From contig NZ_LIUF01000004.1 of the NCBI RefSeq assembly GCF_001280425.1, positions 414,076 through 478,075 on the forward strand: a DNA stretch of 64,000 nucleotides, given 5' to 3'. Under the pieces are notes generated by a model. It was given only the letters and a program-made list of their open reading frames with translations. It had not been told where the DNA came from and made no database searches. Shown piece after piece: positions 53,455-62,090 of this stretch. Numbering within the stretch: the stretch's first letter is position 1; each line of letters begins with the position of its first letter. A program made the translations under genes and the position numbers. This stretch comes from Haloarcula rubripromontorii (GTDB lineage: Archaea; Halobacteriota; Halobacteria; Halobacteriales; Haloarculaceae).

Positions 53455-54675
53455 TTAGATTTCCCCGTTGATGATGTCTGCCACTCGTTGTCGGTCGAAC
53501 AGTTGCTCCGCGTCCGAGGTAGTACCAAGGCCGTGCCACTCGCCGAACGCCTCAGGGTAGAACTGTTTGGCGGCGGCTTCCGTCTGGAACAGATTAATAA
53601 TCGGTCCCTGGTACGAAGTCCCACCGCGGTAGAGCCGGTCGTTCTGAACCGCTGCGAGTTGCTGACCGAGAGGGTCTTCGCGCATCGTGGTCATTCGGTC
53701 CTCGAACACCTCGGTCGAAACGTGCGAGAAGCCGTACTGGAACAGGAGGATATCGGGGTCGACATCCAGAAGTTGCTCGTAGTCCCACTCGGCGTAGCTC
53801 CCGTCGATAACATCGTCGAACGCGCCGCGCATCCCCAGGTCACGGTACTGCTTGTGCCCGTTCCCATCGTGGACGGGATAAGCGTAGAACGACCCGCCTT
53901 CGAAGTCGGAGTTGATCGAGAGCAGACCGACCGTCGGCCGTTCGCCTTCAGGCGGCAGCCCGTTATTGATTTTTGTGAGTAGCGAATCGTGGAGGTCAGC
54001 AAACGCCGCGTAGCGTTCGCGTTCCTGAAACACGTCGGCGATTCGGTCGAAGGCTTCGTACAGCGAGTAGTACCGGTAATCGTGCCAGTCGTCGTTCCGT
54101 CGTCGGATGCTGTTCCCGATGATCGGGCCGATTTTGGTTCTGACCTCAGTGGAGTCCGCATCGGACCAGGTGTCGTCAAGCACCCGGACGAAGTTCGGGT
54201 CGAACAGGTGGACGTCAGCGTCGATCTCGTAGAACGCCTCTTTGCCGAGACTCCCCTCGCGCATCAGTTGTGGAATATCATCGAACGTCACGTCGACGTT
54301 CGGGATGGCGTCGAAGAACGCCATGGGCCAGTTCTCAGTAAACAGCAGCCCCGCAAGGCCCTCAAGTTGCCCCAGCGCGATAGCCATGTCCCCGTAGGTG
54401 CTGAAGTAGGCCATCCACCGCTCAGGAGCCGAGTCGAACTGGACCTCGCCCATCGGCTCCATCGACACCGTGTATGAGTCCGCTGCAGTCGGTGTCGTCG
54501 TCGCGTCGGGGGTTGCAGTGACTGTCGACGCGTCACTGCCTGTCGATTCCGGCGTCGACTGTGAGTCGGCATCGCCGGTACAGCCGGCGAGCAGCCCACC
54601 ACTGATAACTGCCCCGCCGTATTTCAGATAGGATCTGCGCGTCCGTGCGTCTGTTGTCGTGTCGTTGTCACTCAT
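53455..54675 (-). CDS. Iron-siderophore ABC transporter substrate-binding lipoprotein (copy 1)
   Basis: The 406-residue protein has a Tat lipoprotein leader: twin Arg 13-14 (TRRSYLKYGG) and lipobox LLAGC with Cys32. The mature part is a helical-backbone periplasmic-binding-protein fold of the FepB/FhuD type, with conserved segments ALGQLEGLAGLL, YEQLLDVDPDILLFQYGF and LFQTEAAAKQFYPEAFGEW, ending DRQRVADIINGEI. Its start overlaps the copy 2 stop by 4 bp. The two products share leader geometry and C terminus and arose by tandem duplication. It delivers a ferric siderophore or haem-like ligand to a FecCD-type permease, probably 56946-58061. Confidence 0.9.
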   Translation of the reverse strand: MSDNDTTTDARTRRSYLKYGGAVISGGLLAGCTGDADSQSTPESTGSDASTVTATPDATTTPTAADSYTVSMEPMGEVQFDSAPERWMAYFSTYGDMAIALGQLEGLAGLLFTENWPMAFFDAIPNVDVTFDDIPQLMREGSLGKEAFYEIDADVHLFDPNFVRVLDDTWSDADSTEVRTKIGPIIGNSIRRRNDDWHDYRYYSLYEAFDRIADVFQERERYAAFADLHDSLLTKINNGLPPEGERPTVGLLSINSDFEGGSFYAYPVHDGNGHKQYRDLGMRGAFDDVIDGSYAEWDYEQLLDVDPDILLFQYGFSHVSTEVFEDRMTTMREDPLGQQLAAVQNDRLYRGGTSYQGPIINLFQTEAAAKQFYPEAFGEWHGLGTTSDAEQLFDRQRVADIINGEI

Positions 54676-55877
54676 GCTTCAAATGCTCCGTTGATGATGT
54701 CTGCCACTCGCTGTCGGTCGAACAGCTGTTCCTCGGGCGGAATCTCAGGATACGGCCCCGAAGTGTAGGTCGGCCACTCGCCGAACTGCTCTGGATACAG
54801 TTGCTTTGCGGTCATCTCCAACTGGAAGAGATGCAGTATCGGGCCCTGATATCTCGCCCCCTGTGGGTAAATCCGGTCGTTCTGTACGGCCGTGATTTCC
54901 GACCCGACCGGGTCGGATTTGAACGCTTCCCGTCGCTCCGGAAGGCTCGTACTCGGTTCGAACCCACCGAGATACAAGATTACATCCGGGTCGGCATCAA
55001 GTAGGGTCTCGAAGTCGACTACGGAGTTCGTCTCGACCGACCCCTCGAAGGCGTCCCGTGGCCCGAATGGACGGGTATGCGCGGTCAGGAATCCGGGGTT
55101 GTCAAGCGTGTAGGCGTAGATTTCGTCGAGGTCAGCCGCGGCGAGCATCACTGCCGACGGGCGCTCAGCCTCGGGCGGCAGGTTCGCGTCGATAGTCGAG
55201 CGCATCTCGTCATGAATCGCCGCCAGCGCCTCGTAGCGGGCCTGTTCCTGAAACGCCTCGGCCACGCGTTCAAACTGCTCCCAGAGGGTGTAGTACTCGT
55301 AGTCCGCCCATCCGGACGGAGGGTCAGCGTGCCGGTCACTCAGTGAGTTGCCGAACCAGGGTGAGACGTTAGTGGCGATCTCCTCGAAGTCCTCCCGATC
55401 CCAGTTGTCCTGTTTGGCGATCCAGGCCGGGTCTGCCAGATGGATATCGCTGTCCAGTTCGTACAGTTTCTCCTTGCTCGGCTTCCACGAGGAGTACAGC
55501 CCAGTCCAGTCCAGCGACACCCCCGGAAGTCGGTCGACGAACTGGTTCCAGAGCCCGCTGTAGTACTCGGGAGCGTGCATTGCCGTGACGGTATCCCCAC
55601 GCCCCAGCGCGAATGCCATGTCGGCATGGTGTGTGAGCCGCGTAAAGACGGTCTCCGGTGGCGAGTCGAAGGTCACCGTTCCCATCGGCGACATCGATAC
55701 AGAGTACGAACCATCCCCAGTGGGGGTGTCCGTCTCCGCTCCGGATGCCGTTTCTGTGGCTCCCTGCTCGGCGTCACTGGTGCAGCCTGCAAGCAGCCCG
55801 CCGCTGAGAACCGCTCCCCCGTACTTCACGTACTCTCTCCGCGTCAGTGCCTCGGCGTCTGTAGCGTCGCCAGCCAT
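54672..55877 (-). CDS. Iron-siderophore ABC transporter substrate-binding lipoprotein (copy 2)
   Basis: The 401-residue paralogue of the downstream gene has twin Arg 13-14 (TRREYVKYGG) and lipobox Cys32 (LLAGC), the same positions as copy 1. The ligand domain contains ALGRGDTVTAMHAPEYYSGLW, FETLLDADPDVILYLGGFEPS and QLEMTAKQLYPEQFGEWPTY, ending DRQRVADIINGAFEA. Diverged ligand-lobe sequence suggests a different siderophore or cooperative reception. The start is leaderless relative to a TATA box at 55901-55907, with a perfect DtxR/Idr-like operator between them, so expression should be iron-repressed. Confidence 0.9.
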   Translation of the reverse strand: MAGDATDAEALTRREYVKYGGAVLSGGLLAGCTSDAEQGATETASGAETDTPTGDGSYSVSMSPMGTVTFDSPPETVFTRLTHHADMAFALGRGDTVTAMHAPEYYSGLWNQFVDRLPGVSLDWTGLYSSWKPSKEKLYELDSDIHLADPAWIAKQDNWDREDFEEIATNVSPWFGNSLSDRHADPPSGWADYEYYTLWEQFERVAEAFQEQARYEALAAIHDEMRSTIDANLPPEAERPSAVMLAAADLDEIYAYTLDNPGFLTAHTRPFGPRDAFEGSVETNSVVDFETLLDADPDVILYLGGFEPSTSLPERREAFKSDPVGSEITAVQNDRIYPQGARYQGPILHLFQLEMTAKQLYPEQFGEWPTYTSGPYPEIPPEEQLFDRQRVADIINGAFEA

Positions 55878-55880
55878 CGT

Positions 55881-55898
55881 TTTTAGGCTAGCCTAAAA
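55881..55898. promoter_or_regulatory. Perfect 18-bp iron-regulator operator
   Basis: TTTTAGGCTAGCCTAAAA is a perfect palindrome with the DtxR/IdeR/Idr-like half-site TTTAGG. It lies between the TATA box and the start codon of the substrate-binding-protein operon, where a bound regulator would block transcription under iron sufficiency. Confidence 0.8.
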
Positions 55899-55900
55899 GT

Positions 55901-55907
55901 TATATAT
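55901..55907 (-). promoter_or_regulatory. TATA box of binding-protein operon
   Basis: TATATAT is centred 27 bp upstream of ATG 55877, giving a leaderless transcript. Confidence 0.65.
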
Positions 55908-56013
55908 GTGTTCCGGTTCACCGACCCAAGACACTCCGGTATCAACCGCTGACTCCGGCGTCCGTGTCAGGAATCCGTCGGACAGAGCTCGATTTCGTGG
56001 TGGTCCGATGCGG

Positions 56014-56946
56014 CTACTCCGCAACGACCTCCTCAGCGCGGTCCGGTTCGGCAGAATCGTCACCAGCAGTGTGTTCGTCGCCGTCGTGGCGAGCGCGGAT
56101 TGGATTCACGCGTGGACCGTGTGCCGTGGCCGAGACCTCTGCTTCAATCTCGAAAACGTCCGCAAGTAGTTGCTCGGTGACGACATCCTCGGGTCGTCCC
56201 CGTGCCTGTATCTCGCCGTCTTTGAGTGCGACCATCCGGTCGGCGAGCCGAGCCGCCTGCTCGATGTCGTGCAGGACGACCACGATGGTGATATCGCTCT
56301 CGTCCCGGAGCGTTTCGATTATCTCCATCACCTCGAGCTGGTGGTGCAGGTCGAGGAACGTCGTCGGCTCATCGAGTAACAGCACGTCGGTGTCCTGTGC
56401 AAGGACCATCGCGATCCAGGCGAGCTGTTTCTGGCCGCCACTGAGGCTGCCGACTTCACGCTCACGGATGTGTCCACAGCCGGCCAGATCTATCGCCCGC
56501 TCGACGGCAGCCTCGTCCTCTTCTGTGACACTGTCGAAGAACCCGCGGTGTGGGTAGCGACCGTGAAACACCAGATCCTCGACAGAGATACTGTTTGGCG
56601 ACGTACTCTCCTGAGAAAGCAGGCCTAGTTTTCGGGCAATCGCTTTGGTCTCAAGCGTCTGGATGTCTTGCCCGTCGAGCAGTACCGACCCCGCGTCGGG
56701 TTCGAGCTGATTTGCGAGACCTTTCAGCAGCGTGCTCTTGCCCGACCCGTTCGGGCCGACGAGCGCTGTCACGGCCCCCGGTTCAGCGGAAATCGACTCG
56801 CCGTCAATGACCGGGTCATCCGCACTGGAATACGAAAGTACCACGTCGTCGCCGACCAGCGGCCTGTCCCAGCGGCCTGACTGGGACCCAGCAGCAGTGT
56901 CGTTGGTCGAGGCGATACCGTCCGAGTTCGAATTGTTCTGTGACAT
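56014..56946 (-). CDS. Iron-siderophore ABC transporter ATP-binding protein
   Basis: The 310-residue FecE/FhuC-type ATPase has Walker A GPNGSGKS (64-71), the signature LSGGQ (168-172), Walker B VLLLDEP (188-194) and the FepC-type FHGRYPHRG segment. It powers the FecCD permease at 56946-58061, overlapping it in TAATG form. N-terminal residues 1-27 are Asn/Ser-rich and additional to the family core. The C-terminal 40 residues are charged and beyond the family core as well. It is the last gene of the iron operon that starts at 59121. Confidence 0.93.
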   Translation of the reverse strand: MSQNNSNSDGIASTNDTAAGSQSGRWDRPLVGDDVVLSYSSADDPVIDGESISAEPGAVTALVGPNGSGKSTLLKGLANQLEPDAGSVLLDGQDIQTLETKAIARKLGLLSQESTSPNSISVEDLVFHGRYPHRGFFDSVTEEDEAAVERAIDLAGCGHIREREVGSLSGGQKQLAWIAMVLAQDTDVLLLDEPTTFLDLHHQLEVMEIIETLRDESDITIVVVLHDIEQAARLADRMVALKDGEIQARGRPEDVVTEQLLADVFEIEAEVSATAHGPRVNPIRARHDGDEHTAGDDSAEPDRAEEVVAE

Positions 56947-58061
56947 TAGATCTCACCCATCTGTTCCTGTCGCCGCATCAGGTAGAGGAAGTACGGGCCG
57001 CCGACGACGCCGGTGACGACGCCGACCGGCACCTGCGCGGGGTTCAGGGCCAGCCGCGCACCGACATCTGCGACGACCATCAGCGCCGGCCCGACGAACA
57101 CGCAGCCGATGAGGAGCCGGCGGTAGTCGCTCCCGACGATAAGTCGGACGATGTGTGGCACTACGAGGCCGAAGAACCCGATGATGCCAGCGACGGAGAT
57201 CGCCGTACTGGCCGCCAGAATGGCGACCGCGGACAGCATGAACCGGACCCGCTCGACACTCATCCCGAGCGAGCTTGCGGTCTCCTCACCGAGCAGGAGG
57301 AGGTTCAGTTGGCGCGCCCCGGCCAGCGCGAGTAGCGTCGCGGCCAGCGTCGGGATGGTAGCGATGCGGAACTCCTCCCAGCCGACGCCAGTAAGCGAGC
57401 CAGTAATCCAGGCCAGTGCTGACTGGACCACGCCCAGATCGTCGGCGAAGAAGAACAGCCCCCGCTGGAGGGAGGTAAACACCATGTTGACGATGACACC
57501 GGCAAGGACCAGTCTGACCGGGCTCGTGCCGCCCTTCCACGCAATCATGTACACGAGCAGGAACGCGATGGAGCCACCGACCGCAGCAAACAGCGGGAGG
57601 AACGGTGCGAGACTACTGAACAGAACGAGGGTTAGCAGGACAGTGAGCCCCGCCCCGGAACTCACGCCCAGCACGAACGGACTTGCCAGTTCGTTTCGCG
57701 TCACGGCCTGGAATATCGCTCCGGAGACGGCGAGACACATCCCCGTAAGCACTGCGACGATTACCCGCGGCATCCGGATGTTCCAGACGATGAGCGTCCG
57801 TTTCGGTAGTTCGGGGAGTTCGGCCCCGAGGAAAAACGACTGCCATGCCTGCACACTGAACCACACCTTCGGATCGAACACGGCCTGCCACGCCTGAAGA
57901 ATCGTCATCGAATACGCCCCGAAGCTCACCTGAAGCAGCCCAGCTCCAAAGGCGACAGCAACGCTTGCGACACACAGCCCGAACAGGGACCCATCGAGAG
58001 TGGCGAGCCAGGATCTGGCTTGCGACCGTGCATCGGTAGCGCCCTGTGTCTCGCTGGACAT
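56946..58061 (-). CDS. FecCD family iron-siderophore ABC permease
   Basis: The 371-residue BtuC/FecCD-type permease has about ten helices. It contains the family motif WNIRMPRVIVAVLTGMCLAVSGAIFQAVTRNELASPFVLGVSSGAG and a later GFFGLVVPHIVRLIVGSDYRRLLIGC, here cited in parts. It forms the membrane channel with the ATPase encoded downstream. A homodimer is expected because only one permease gene is present. The start codon overlaps the flavoprotein stop (TAATG), so expression follows the same iron-controlled promoter. Confidence 0.93.
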   Translation of the reverse strand: MSSETQGATDARSQARSWLATLDGSLFGLCVASVAVAFGAGLLQVSFGAYSMTILQAWQAVFDPKVWFSVQAWQSFFLGAELPELPKRTLIVWNIRMPRVIVAVLTGMCLAVSGAIFQAVTRNELASPFVLGVSSGAGLTVLLTLVLFSSLAPFLPLFAAVGGSIAFLLVYMIAWKGGTSPVRLVLAGVIVNMVFTSLQRGLFFFADDLGVVQSALAWITGSLTGVGWEEFRIATIPTLAATLLALAGARQLNLLLLGEETASSLGMSVERVRFMLSAVAILAASTAISVAGIIGFFGLVVPHIVRLIVGSDYRRLLIGCVFVGPALMVVADVGARLALNPAQVPVGVVTGVVGGPYFLYLMRRQEQMGEI

Positions 58062-59047
58062 TACTCGCTCACCTCCGTCCGTCCGTCGCTCGCAGTGAGG
58101 TAGTCCCGGATTGTTTCATCGTCCATCGCATCGAGAACAGCAGTCTGATCTAGCCCCGAAACGACCGCTGCGGGGTCTAGGTATCCAGCCAGTGTTTCCT
58201 GCCCTGTTTCTGTCCGGGCAGCTATCTCATCGGACGTGATATACGACGACCGCCGTTCGTCGATGACCGCCTCACGGACCCGCTGGAACTGATCCGAATC
58301 CGGCGCAACGGGGGCATCCTCGGCGTATCGGTCGTCGAAATAGTCGACCCAGGTTGCTCGCTCAGTCCATTCGTCGTCTAGCTCGGCCTCGCGACGGACC
58401 CAGTCCACGCCGTCAGCGACAGTCTCCCACCAGCCGTCATCTATTCTCACATCCGCGATTACCCGGCGGGCGACCCGCGCGCCCCGGCCGGCCGCAATGA
58501 TCGCCTGCATATCCGCTTCGTCGGACGGTGACGCAACGTAGAGACCCGGAACCGGTGTCGTGCCGTCCGCGTTGGCATACTCACGGTCGAAGGTTTCGCG
58601 TTCCTCGCCGTCGTGTTCGTACGTCTCGAACATCGCCGCGTCGTCGTCGAGGCCACGCATGTACTCGCCGTCGTAGCGGGTCGCCGCGATGACACGGCGA
58701 GTCGTGGCCGTCTCTCCATCCTGCGTCTCAACGACGAATCCATCCCCGTCATCGGTTCTGTCGAGCGATTCGACCAGTTCGGAGACGACGGTACAGCCAG
58801 CGGCCGCAGCGTGGTCCTGAATGCGGTCGTACAGCGTCTCGATGTCGATACCGGCCGGGAAACCGAGGTAGTTTTCGAGGTGGGCGCAGCGCTTGAGCGA
58901 CGAGCGGCCGCGGTCGTAGAGTACCGTATCGAGGCCCGCTCTGGCCGTGAACACGCCCGCCGAACAGCCGGCCGGACCGCCCCCGACGATGGTGACGTCG
59001 TGGTCGAGCGTCGTCTCCGACTGGTTCCCCACTCTCACCATGTTCAC
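58061..59047 (-). CDS. FAD-dependent mini thioredoxin-reductase-like protein in iron operon
   Basis: The 328-residue protein has GGGPAG (22-27), a TrxR-like GFPAGIDIETLYDRI and a second FAD motif at about residue 120 (RRVIAATRYDGEYM). GLYVASPSDEADMQAIIAAGRGARVA at 169-194 forms the C-terminal FAD contact. No NAD(P)H domain or CxxC is present between them. A 130-residue acidic C-terminal extension follows (SSYITSDEIAARTETGQETL). The gene leads an iron-uptake operon, so a ferric-siderophore reductase or redox partner is likely, though unproven. Start GTG 59047 overlaps a 25-codon ORF; ATG 59041 is the alternative. Confidence 0.85.
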   Translation of the reverse strand: MNMVRVGNQSETTLDHDVTIVGGGPAGCSAGVFTARAGLDTVLYDRGRSSLKRCAHLENYLGFPAGIDIETLYDRIQDHAAAAGCTVVSELVESLDRTDDGDGFVVETQDGETATTRRVIAATRYDGEYMRGLDDDAAMFETYEHDGEERETFDREYANADGTTPVPGLYVASPSDEADMQAIIAAGRGARVARRVIADVRIDDGWWETVADGVDWVRREAELDDEWTERATWVDYFDDRYAEDAPVAPDSDQFQRVREAVIDERRSSYITSDEIAARTETGQETLAGYLDPAAVVSGLDQTAVLDAMDDETIRDYLTASDGRTEVSE

Positions 59048-59121
59048 GACGCTCCGTTCGATATCCGTGATATCGACAGCCGGCGTGGCAGTTCAGCGGT
59101 GTCGATCAGTGCATTCAACAT
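59044..59121 (-). CDS. Leaderless 25-residue ORF coupled to iron-operon flavoprotein
   Basis: ATG at 59121 is 26 bp from the TATA-like element centred at 59147, so it is ideally placed for a leaderless start. The ORF runs 25 codons (MLNALIDTAELPRRLSISR...) to a TGA that overlaps the flavoprotein GTG (GTGA at 59044-59047). The operator at 59126-59141 sits just before it. It could be a translational-coupling leader peptide or a very small protein. Confidence 0.5.
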   Translation of the reverse strand: MLNALIDTAELPRRLSISRISNGAS

Positions 59122-59125
59122 ACTG

Positions 59126-59141
59126 TTTAGGGCAGCCTAAA
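59126..59141. promoter_or_regulatory. Iron-regulator operator of flavoprotein-permease-ATPase operon
   Basis: TTTAGG-GCAG-CCTAAA has perfect 6-bp arms, matching the 55881-55898 operator. It lies between the TATA-like box and the leaderless ORF, so the regulator would block the start of transcription. Confidence 0.8.
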
Positions 59142-59142
59142 T

Positions 59143-59150
59143 GGATAAAG
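59143..59150 (-). promoter_or_regulatory. TATA-like box of iron operon
   Basis: CTTTATCC on the minus strand is centred about 26 bp before the ATG at 59121. Confidence 0.6.
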
Positions 59151-59160
59151 CGTTTTCGAA

Positions 59161-59177
59161 TTTTAGGCAGGCCGAAT
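59161..59177. promoter_or_regulatory. Degenerate second iron-regulator half-palindrome
   Basis: TTTTAGG-CAGG-CCGAAT keeps one perfect half-site and one partial. It lies 35 bp from the main operator, upstream of the TATA-like box, and could allow cooperative binding. Confidence 0.45.
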
Positions 59178-59284
59178 ATCATGTGTGCCAGTCACAATTT
59201 CTACCAGAGGGGGACTCCGGGCTGGTCGCTCAATAGGACTCTTTCTCGACTGACGAACTGCCAGCGGGCAAAGCGCCAGCAGCG

Positions 59285-60745
59285 TTAGTTGCCGGTCGCC
59301 ACCCGAAGCTCGGGGAAGTATCGGCCGTGGAAATCAAACGGAGCTGCGTGGGGGAGCGACGCTCTGGCGCGCTCCGCAAACGTCTGACCGTCAAGGACGA
59401 GTAACCGGGACTGGTCGTCGTCCGCGTCCAGCGCAACGACCAGCACAACGCCGTCATCTTCGGCGTCGTCGTCGGGTGCGGGGACAAACACCGGCTCGCC
59501 GAAGTAGTCCCCTCCGTCGTCAAACGTCTCGACAGCACCAGTGTTCGTGTCGAGTTTCAGCACGCGACGGGCCCACTCAGTAACGGGGGTGTCCATCCCC
59601 ATCGCGTACACGTAGCGGTGCGGGCGACACCAGCGCGACGGTGAGACGGTCGGCAGCGCGCTGCCGTCCGGGTACAACATCTCTCGCGACACCGTCACAT
59701 CGGCAGGGCCGTAGCGGGTCACCCCGCTCCCGGTACCGAGGTCGACGATGAACCGCTCGATGCGGCCGACGATAGCGCCCATCTCGCCCGCACGAAGGGC
59801 GTCCAGATACAGAGAGTCGATAGTTGTCGCGTCGGGGACTGTTTCGAGATCGAACACGAGTTCCCTGCCGCCGGCTCGTTCGAACGCGTTGATGTGGTGA
59901 AAGCCAAATACGGCGTCGATAACCGGCTCGGCCACGACCGTCCCGGTAGTCCGGTCCATGATAACGATCCGGGTCCCGCGGTCGGGGTCCCACTCGAACT
60001 GCTCGATGAAGGGGGCTTGCCGGCCGGGCTTGAGAAACCGTCGCGGGTCGAGTCGAAGCGGGAACTCCGTCAAGACGACGTATCGGGGCGTAAGCGCGAA
60101 ACTGTGCATGTACGCCGGCCGGTCGGTGTCGACGCTCCCGACGTGTCGCCGGGTCCCGTCGGGCGACATTGCGGTGACGTGGTACTGGCTTGTCCGTCCG
60201 AACGCCGTATCGACGTTGACGAGGACGCCGCTCATCGGGTCGCGCTTAACATGGGCACAGGAGAGTTGTCCTGTCGGCACGTCGTCGTCGTGTTCGAGGT
60301 GACCCGTCGTTTCGAGCGTGTTCGGGTCGAACCGCACCTTCCGGGGCGATTCAGTCAGTGCGAGGTACTCGCCACCGAACCGCTCGGCGATGATATTCGT
60401 GTTGTCGTACGGGTCGGTCAGGAACGTCGCCAGCCGCGAGCGAAGCGTCGTCTCGCCGGTCGCAAAGCCGCCCTCGAACTCGCCACTCGTCGCCGCCTTG
60501 TACGCGTCTGTCCGGAGGAAGCGGTTCCGGTAGTGAACAGTGTCGGTGTCAGGATCGAAGGTAAATCGGTACAGCATCGCGAAGCCGTCGAACCAGTGGT
60601 CGACACTGCTACCGTTCGGGAGAGAGAACGCGCCGGGTCCGTTCCGGATGAGACTGCCACGGAGCCAGTCAGGGAGGTCACCGGTCACGGAGATGGATGC
60701 CGCCGCCTCATCATACAGGGAGTGGAACCCGGGGTGAGAAGCCAT
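59285..60745 (-). CDS. Carotenoid oxygenase family protein
   Basis: The 486-residue protein is a carotenoid cleavage dioxygenase with the four iron-binding His positions readable in CAHVKRDP, YMHSFALTPRYVVLTEFP, FHHINAFE and the final FHGRYFPE. The N terminus GDLPDWLRGSLIRNGPGAFS is typical. Its substrate may be beta-carotene (retinal production) or apocarotenoids; haloarchaea also use Brp/Blh for retinal. I chose ATG 60745 because the frame upstream would overlap the EamA gene. The gene is read in the same direction and 52 bp after it. Confidence 0.9.
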   Translation of the reverse strand: MASHPGFHSLYDEAAASISVTGDLPDWLRGSLIRNGPGAFSLPNGSSVDHWFDGFAMLYRFTFDPDTDTVHYRNRFLRTDAYKAATSGEFEGGFATGETTLRSRLATFLTDPYDNTNIIAERFGGEYLALTESPRKVRFDPNTLETTGHLEHDDDVPTGQLSCAHVKRDPMSGVLVNVDTAFGRTSQYHVTAMSPDGTRRHVGSVDTDRPAYMHSFALTPRYVVLTEFPLRLDPRRFLKPGRQAPFIEQFEWDPDRGTRIVIMDRTTGTVVAEPVIDAVFGFHHINAFERAGGRELVFDLETVPDATTIDSLYLDALRAGEMGAIVGRIERFIVDLGTGSGVTRYGPADVTVSREMLYPDGSALPTVSPSRWCRPHRYVYAMGMDTPVTEWARRVLKLDTNTGAVETFDDGGDYFGEPVFVPAPDDDAEDDGVVLVVALDADDDQSRLLVLDGQTFAERARASLPHAAPFDFHGRYFPELRVATGN

Positions 60746-60797
60746 ACCGTTACATGGGGTGGCAGCGGCTAAGGCCTGACGCCCCTGCTCAGGGGCA

Positions 60798-61787
60798 TCA
60801 CTCGCGGGTCGTGTACGCGTTCCCGCTGACGACGACGCAATCGTCTCGTGGCCCATACGATCGATACGATGGCGAGTCCGTCCGGCGACGGCGTAACGAC
60901 CGAAGCACGTCGGCTTTCACCCACGCGAAGCCGACCACGATGACGGCGAAGCCGGCGACGGTTACCGGGCCGAGTGTCTCCCCGAGCAGGAGCCAGCCGC
61001 TGATGGCCGTCACTGCCGGAACCACGTAGGACACCAGGCTGGTTTCAGCGGCCCCAACTGTGCTGATCAGGCGGAAGTAAAGGAGGAAGCCGATTGCGCT
61101 GGCGACGATGCCGAGATACGCGATTGCGGCTATCTGTTCGAGGCCAACCGTGACGGTTCCGAGTCGCTCCGAGGGCAACCCTGCGCTGACAGCGTGCAGG
61201 ATGCCTGCCCCGAGCAGCGTCATCCAGGCCTGCAGGCTCACGAGCGGGAGCGAACTGGTGTAGCGCTCGGTCAGGACTGCGCCGACAGCGAAGGCGACAG
61301 CCGAACTGATGAGCAGGGCGACACCGAGCGGCCGACCGCCGACCGCTCCCGGTGTGGGGTTCGCAATGATGACCACACCGATGAACCCACAGACGGTGCC
61401 GATGAGTTCGTGTGGTCGAGCCCTGTAGCTCGGTATCAACGTCGATGCGAACGCCGGCGTCACCACCGGCGTGAGACTGAGCAGGATTGCGCCGAAGGAA
61501 CTCGGGACGTACTGCTGGCCGAGAAACAGGAGCGCGAAGTGTGCCCCGATGAGGACGGTGCCGCCGATGAAAATCAGCGACCAGTCATCGCGAGTCTGTG
61601 GGCGCAATGACCGCCCTCGCCAGAGGGCGTAGCCAAGCAGGACGACTGCAGCGATGTCGTGTCGAACAGCTGCCAGCAACACCGGCGGGACGCTTTCGAG
61701 ACCAGTCTTGATCGCCACAAATGAGAGTCCCCAGATGAGTGCGAGCGCAGCAAACAGCAAGCCGATATATCGTGTCGAGTGTGTCAT
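60798..61787 (-). CDS. EamA/DMT superfamily transporter
   Basis: The 329-residue protein has ten helices in two EamA repeats: TRYIGLLFAALALIWGLSFVAIKTGL and VLLAAVRHDIAAVVLLGYALWRG, then VGAAETSLVSYVVPAVTAISGWLLLGETL. It is closest within the window to the 35622-36617 copy. Substrate is unknown. ATG 61787 was chosen; ATG 61802 is also possible. It precedes the carotenoid oxygenase by 52 bp in the same direction and might be co-transcribed, but a functional link is not evident. Confidence 0.92.
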   Translation of the reverse strand: MTHSTRYIGLLFAALALIWGLSFVAIKTGLESVPPVLLAAVRHDIAAVVLLGYALWRGRSLRPQTRDDWSLIFIGGTVLIGAHFALLFLGQQYVPSSFGAILLSLTPVVTPAFASTLIPSYRARPHELIGTVCGFIGVVIIANPTPGAVGGRPLGVALLISSAVAFAVGAVLTERYTSSLPLVSLQAWMTLLGAGILHAVSAGLPSERLGTVTVGLEQIAAIAYLGIVASAIGFLLYFRLISTVGAAETSLVSYVVPAVTAISGWLLLGETLGPVTVAGFAVIVVGFAWVKADVLRSLRRRRTDSPSYRSYGPRDDCVVVSGNAYTTRE

Positions 61788-62090
61788 TCCGGTAGAGACC
61801 ATTCGTATGTGCTGGAGGTGTATGAAGCTTCTATCGCCACTGTGACGCACACACACGGCTTCTACGGGCCTCTCTGCTGTTCAGAAATTCCCGAAAACAG
61901 TGAGTATCCGCAGTACTATCGCGACTACTTGTACCGAGACGTATCGTTATTCTCGGCTCCGGAACACGGAGTGCCTATTTGGTCACCAGACAGTCTCTCA
62001 GTACGCTGTCAGTAACAGCAAAAGCGAGGATGATACCCACGTCGGCAGTCCCAGGCTCGCACCCGGGTCAGCAGCTAACGATGGCCGTGG

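Noticed and set aside
59180-59288. 35-codon plus-strand ORF in the iron operon upstream region
   Set aside because: It runs against the carotenoid oxygenase end, is basic and lacks a promoter on the plus strand.
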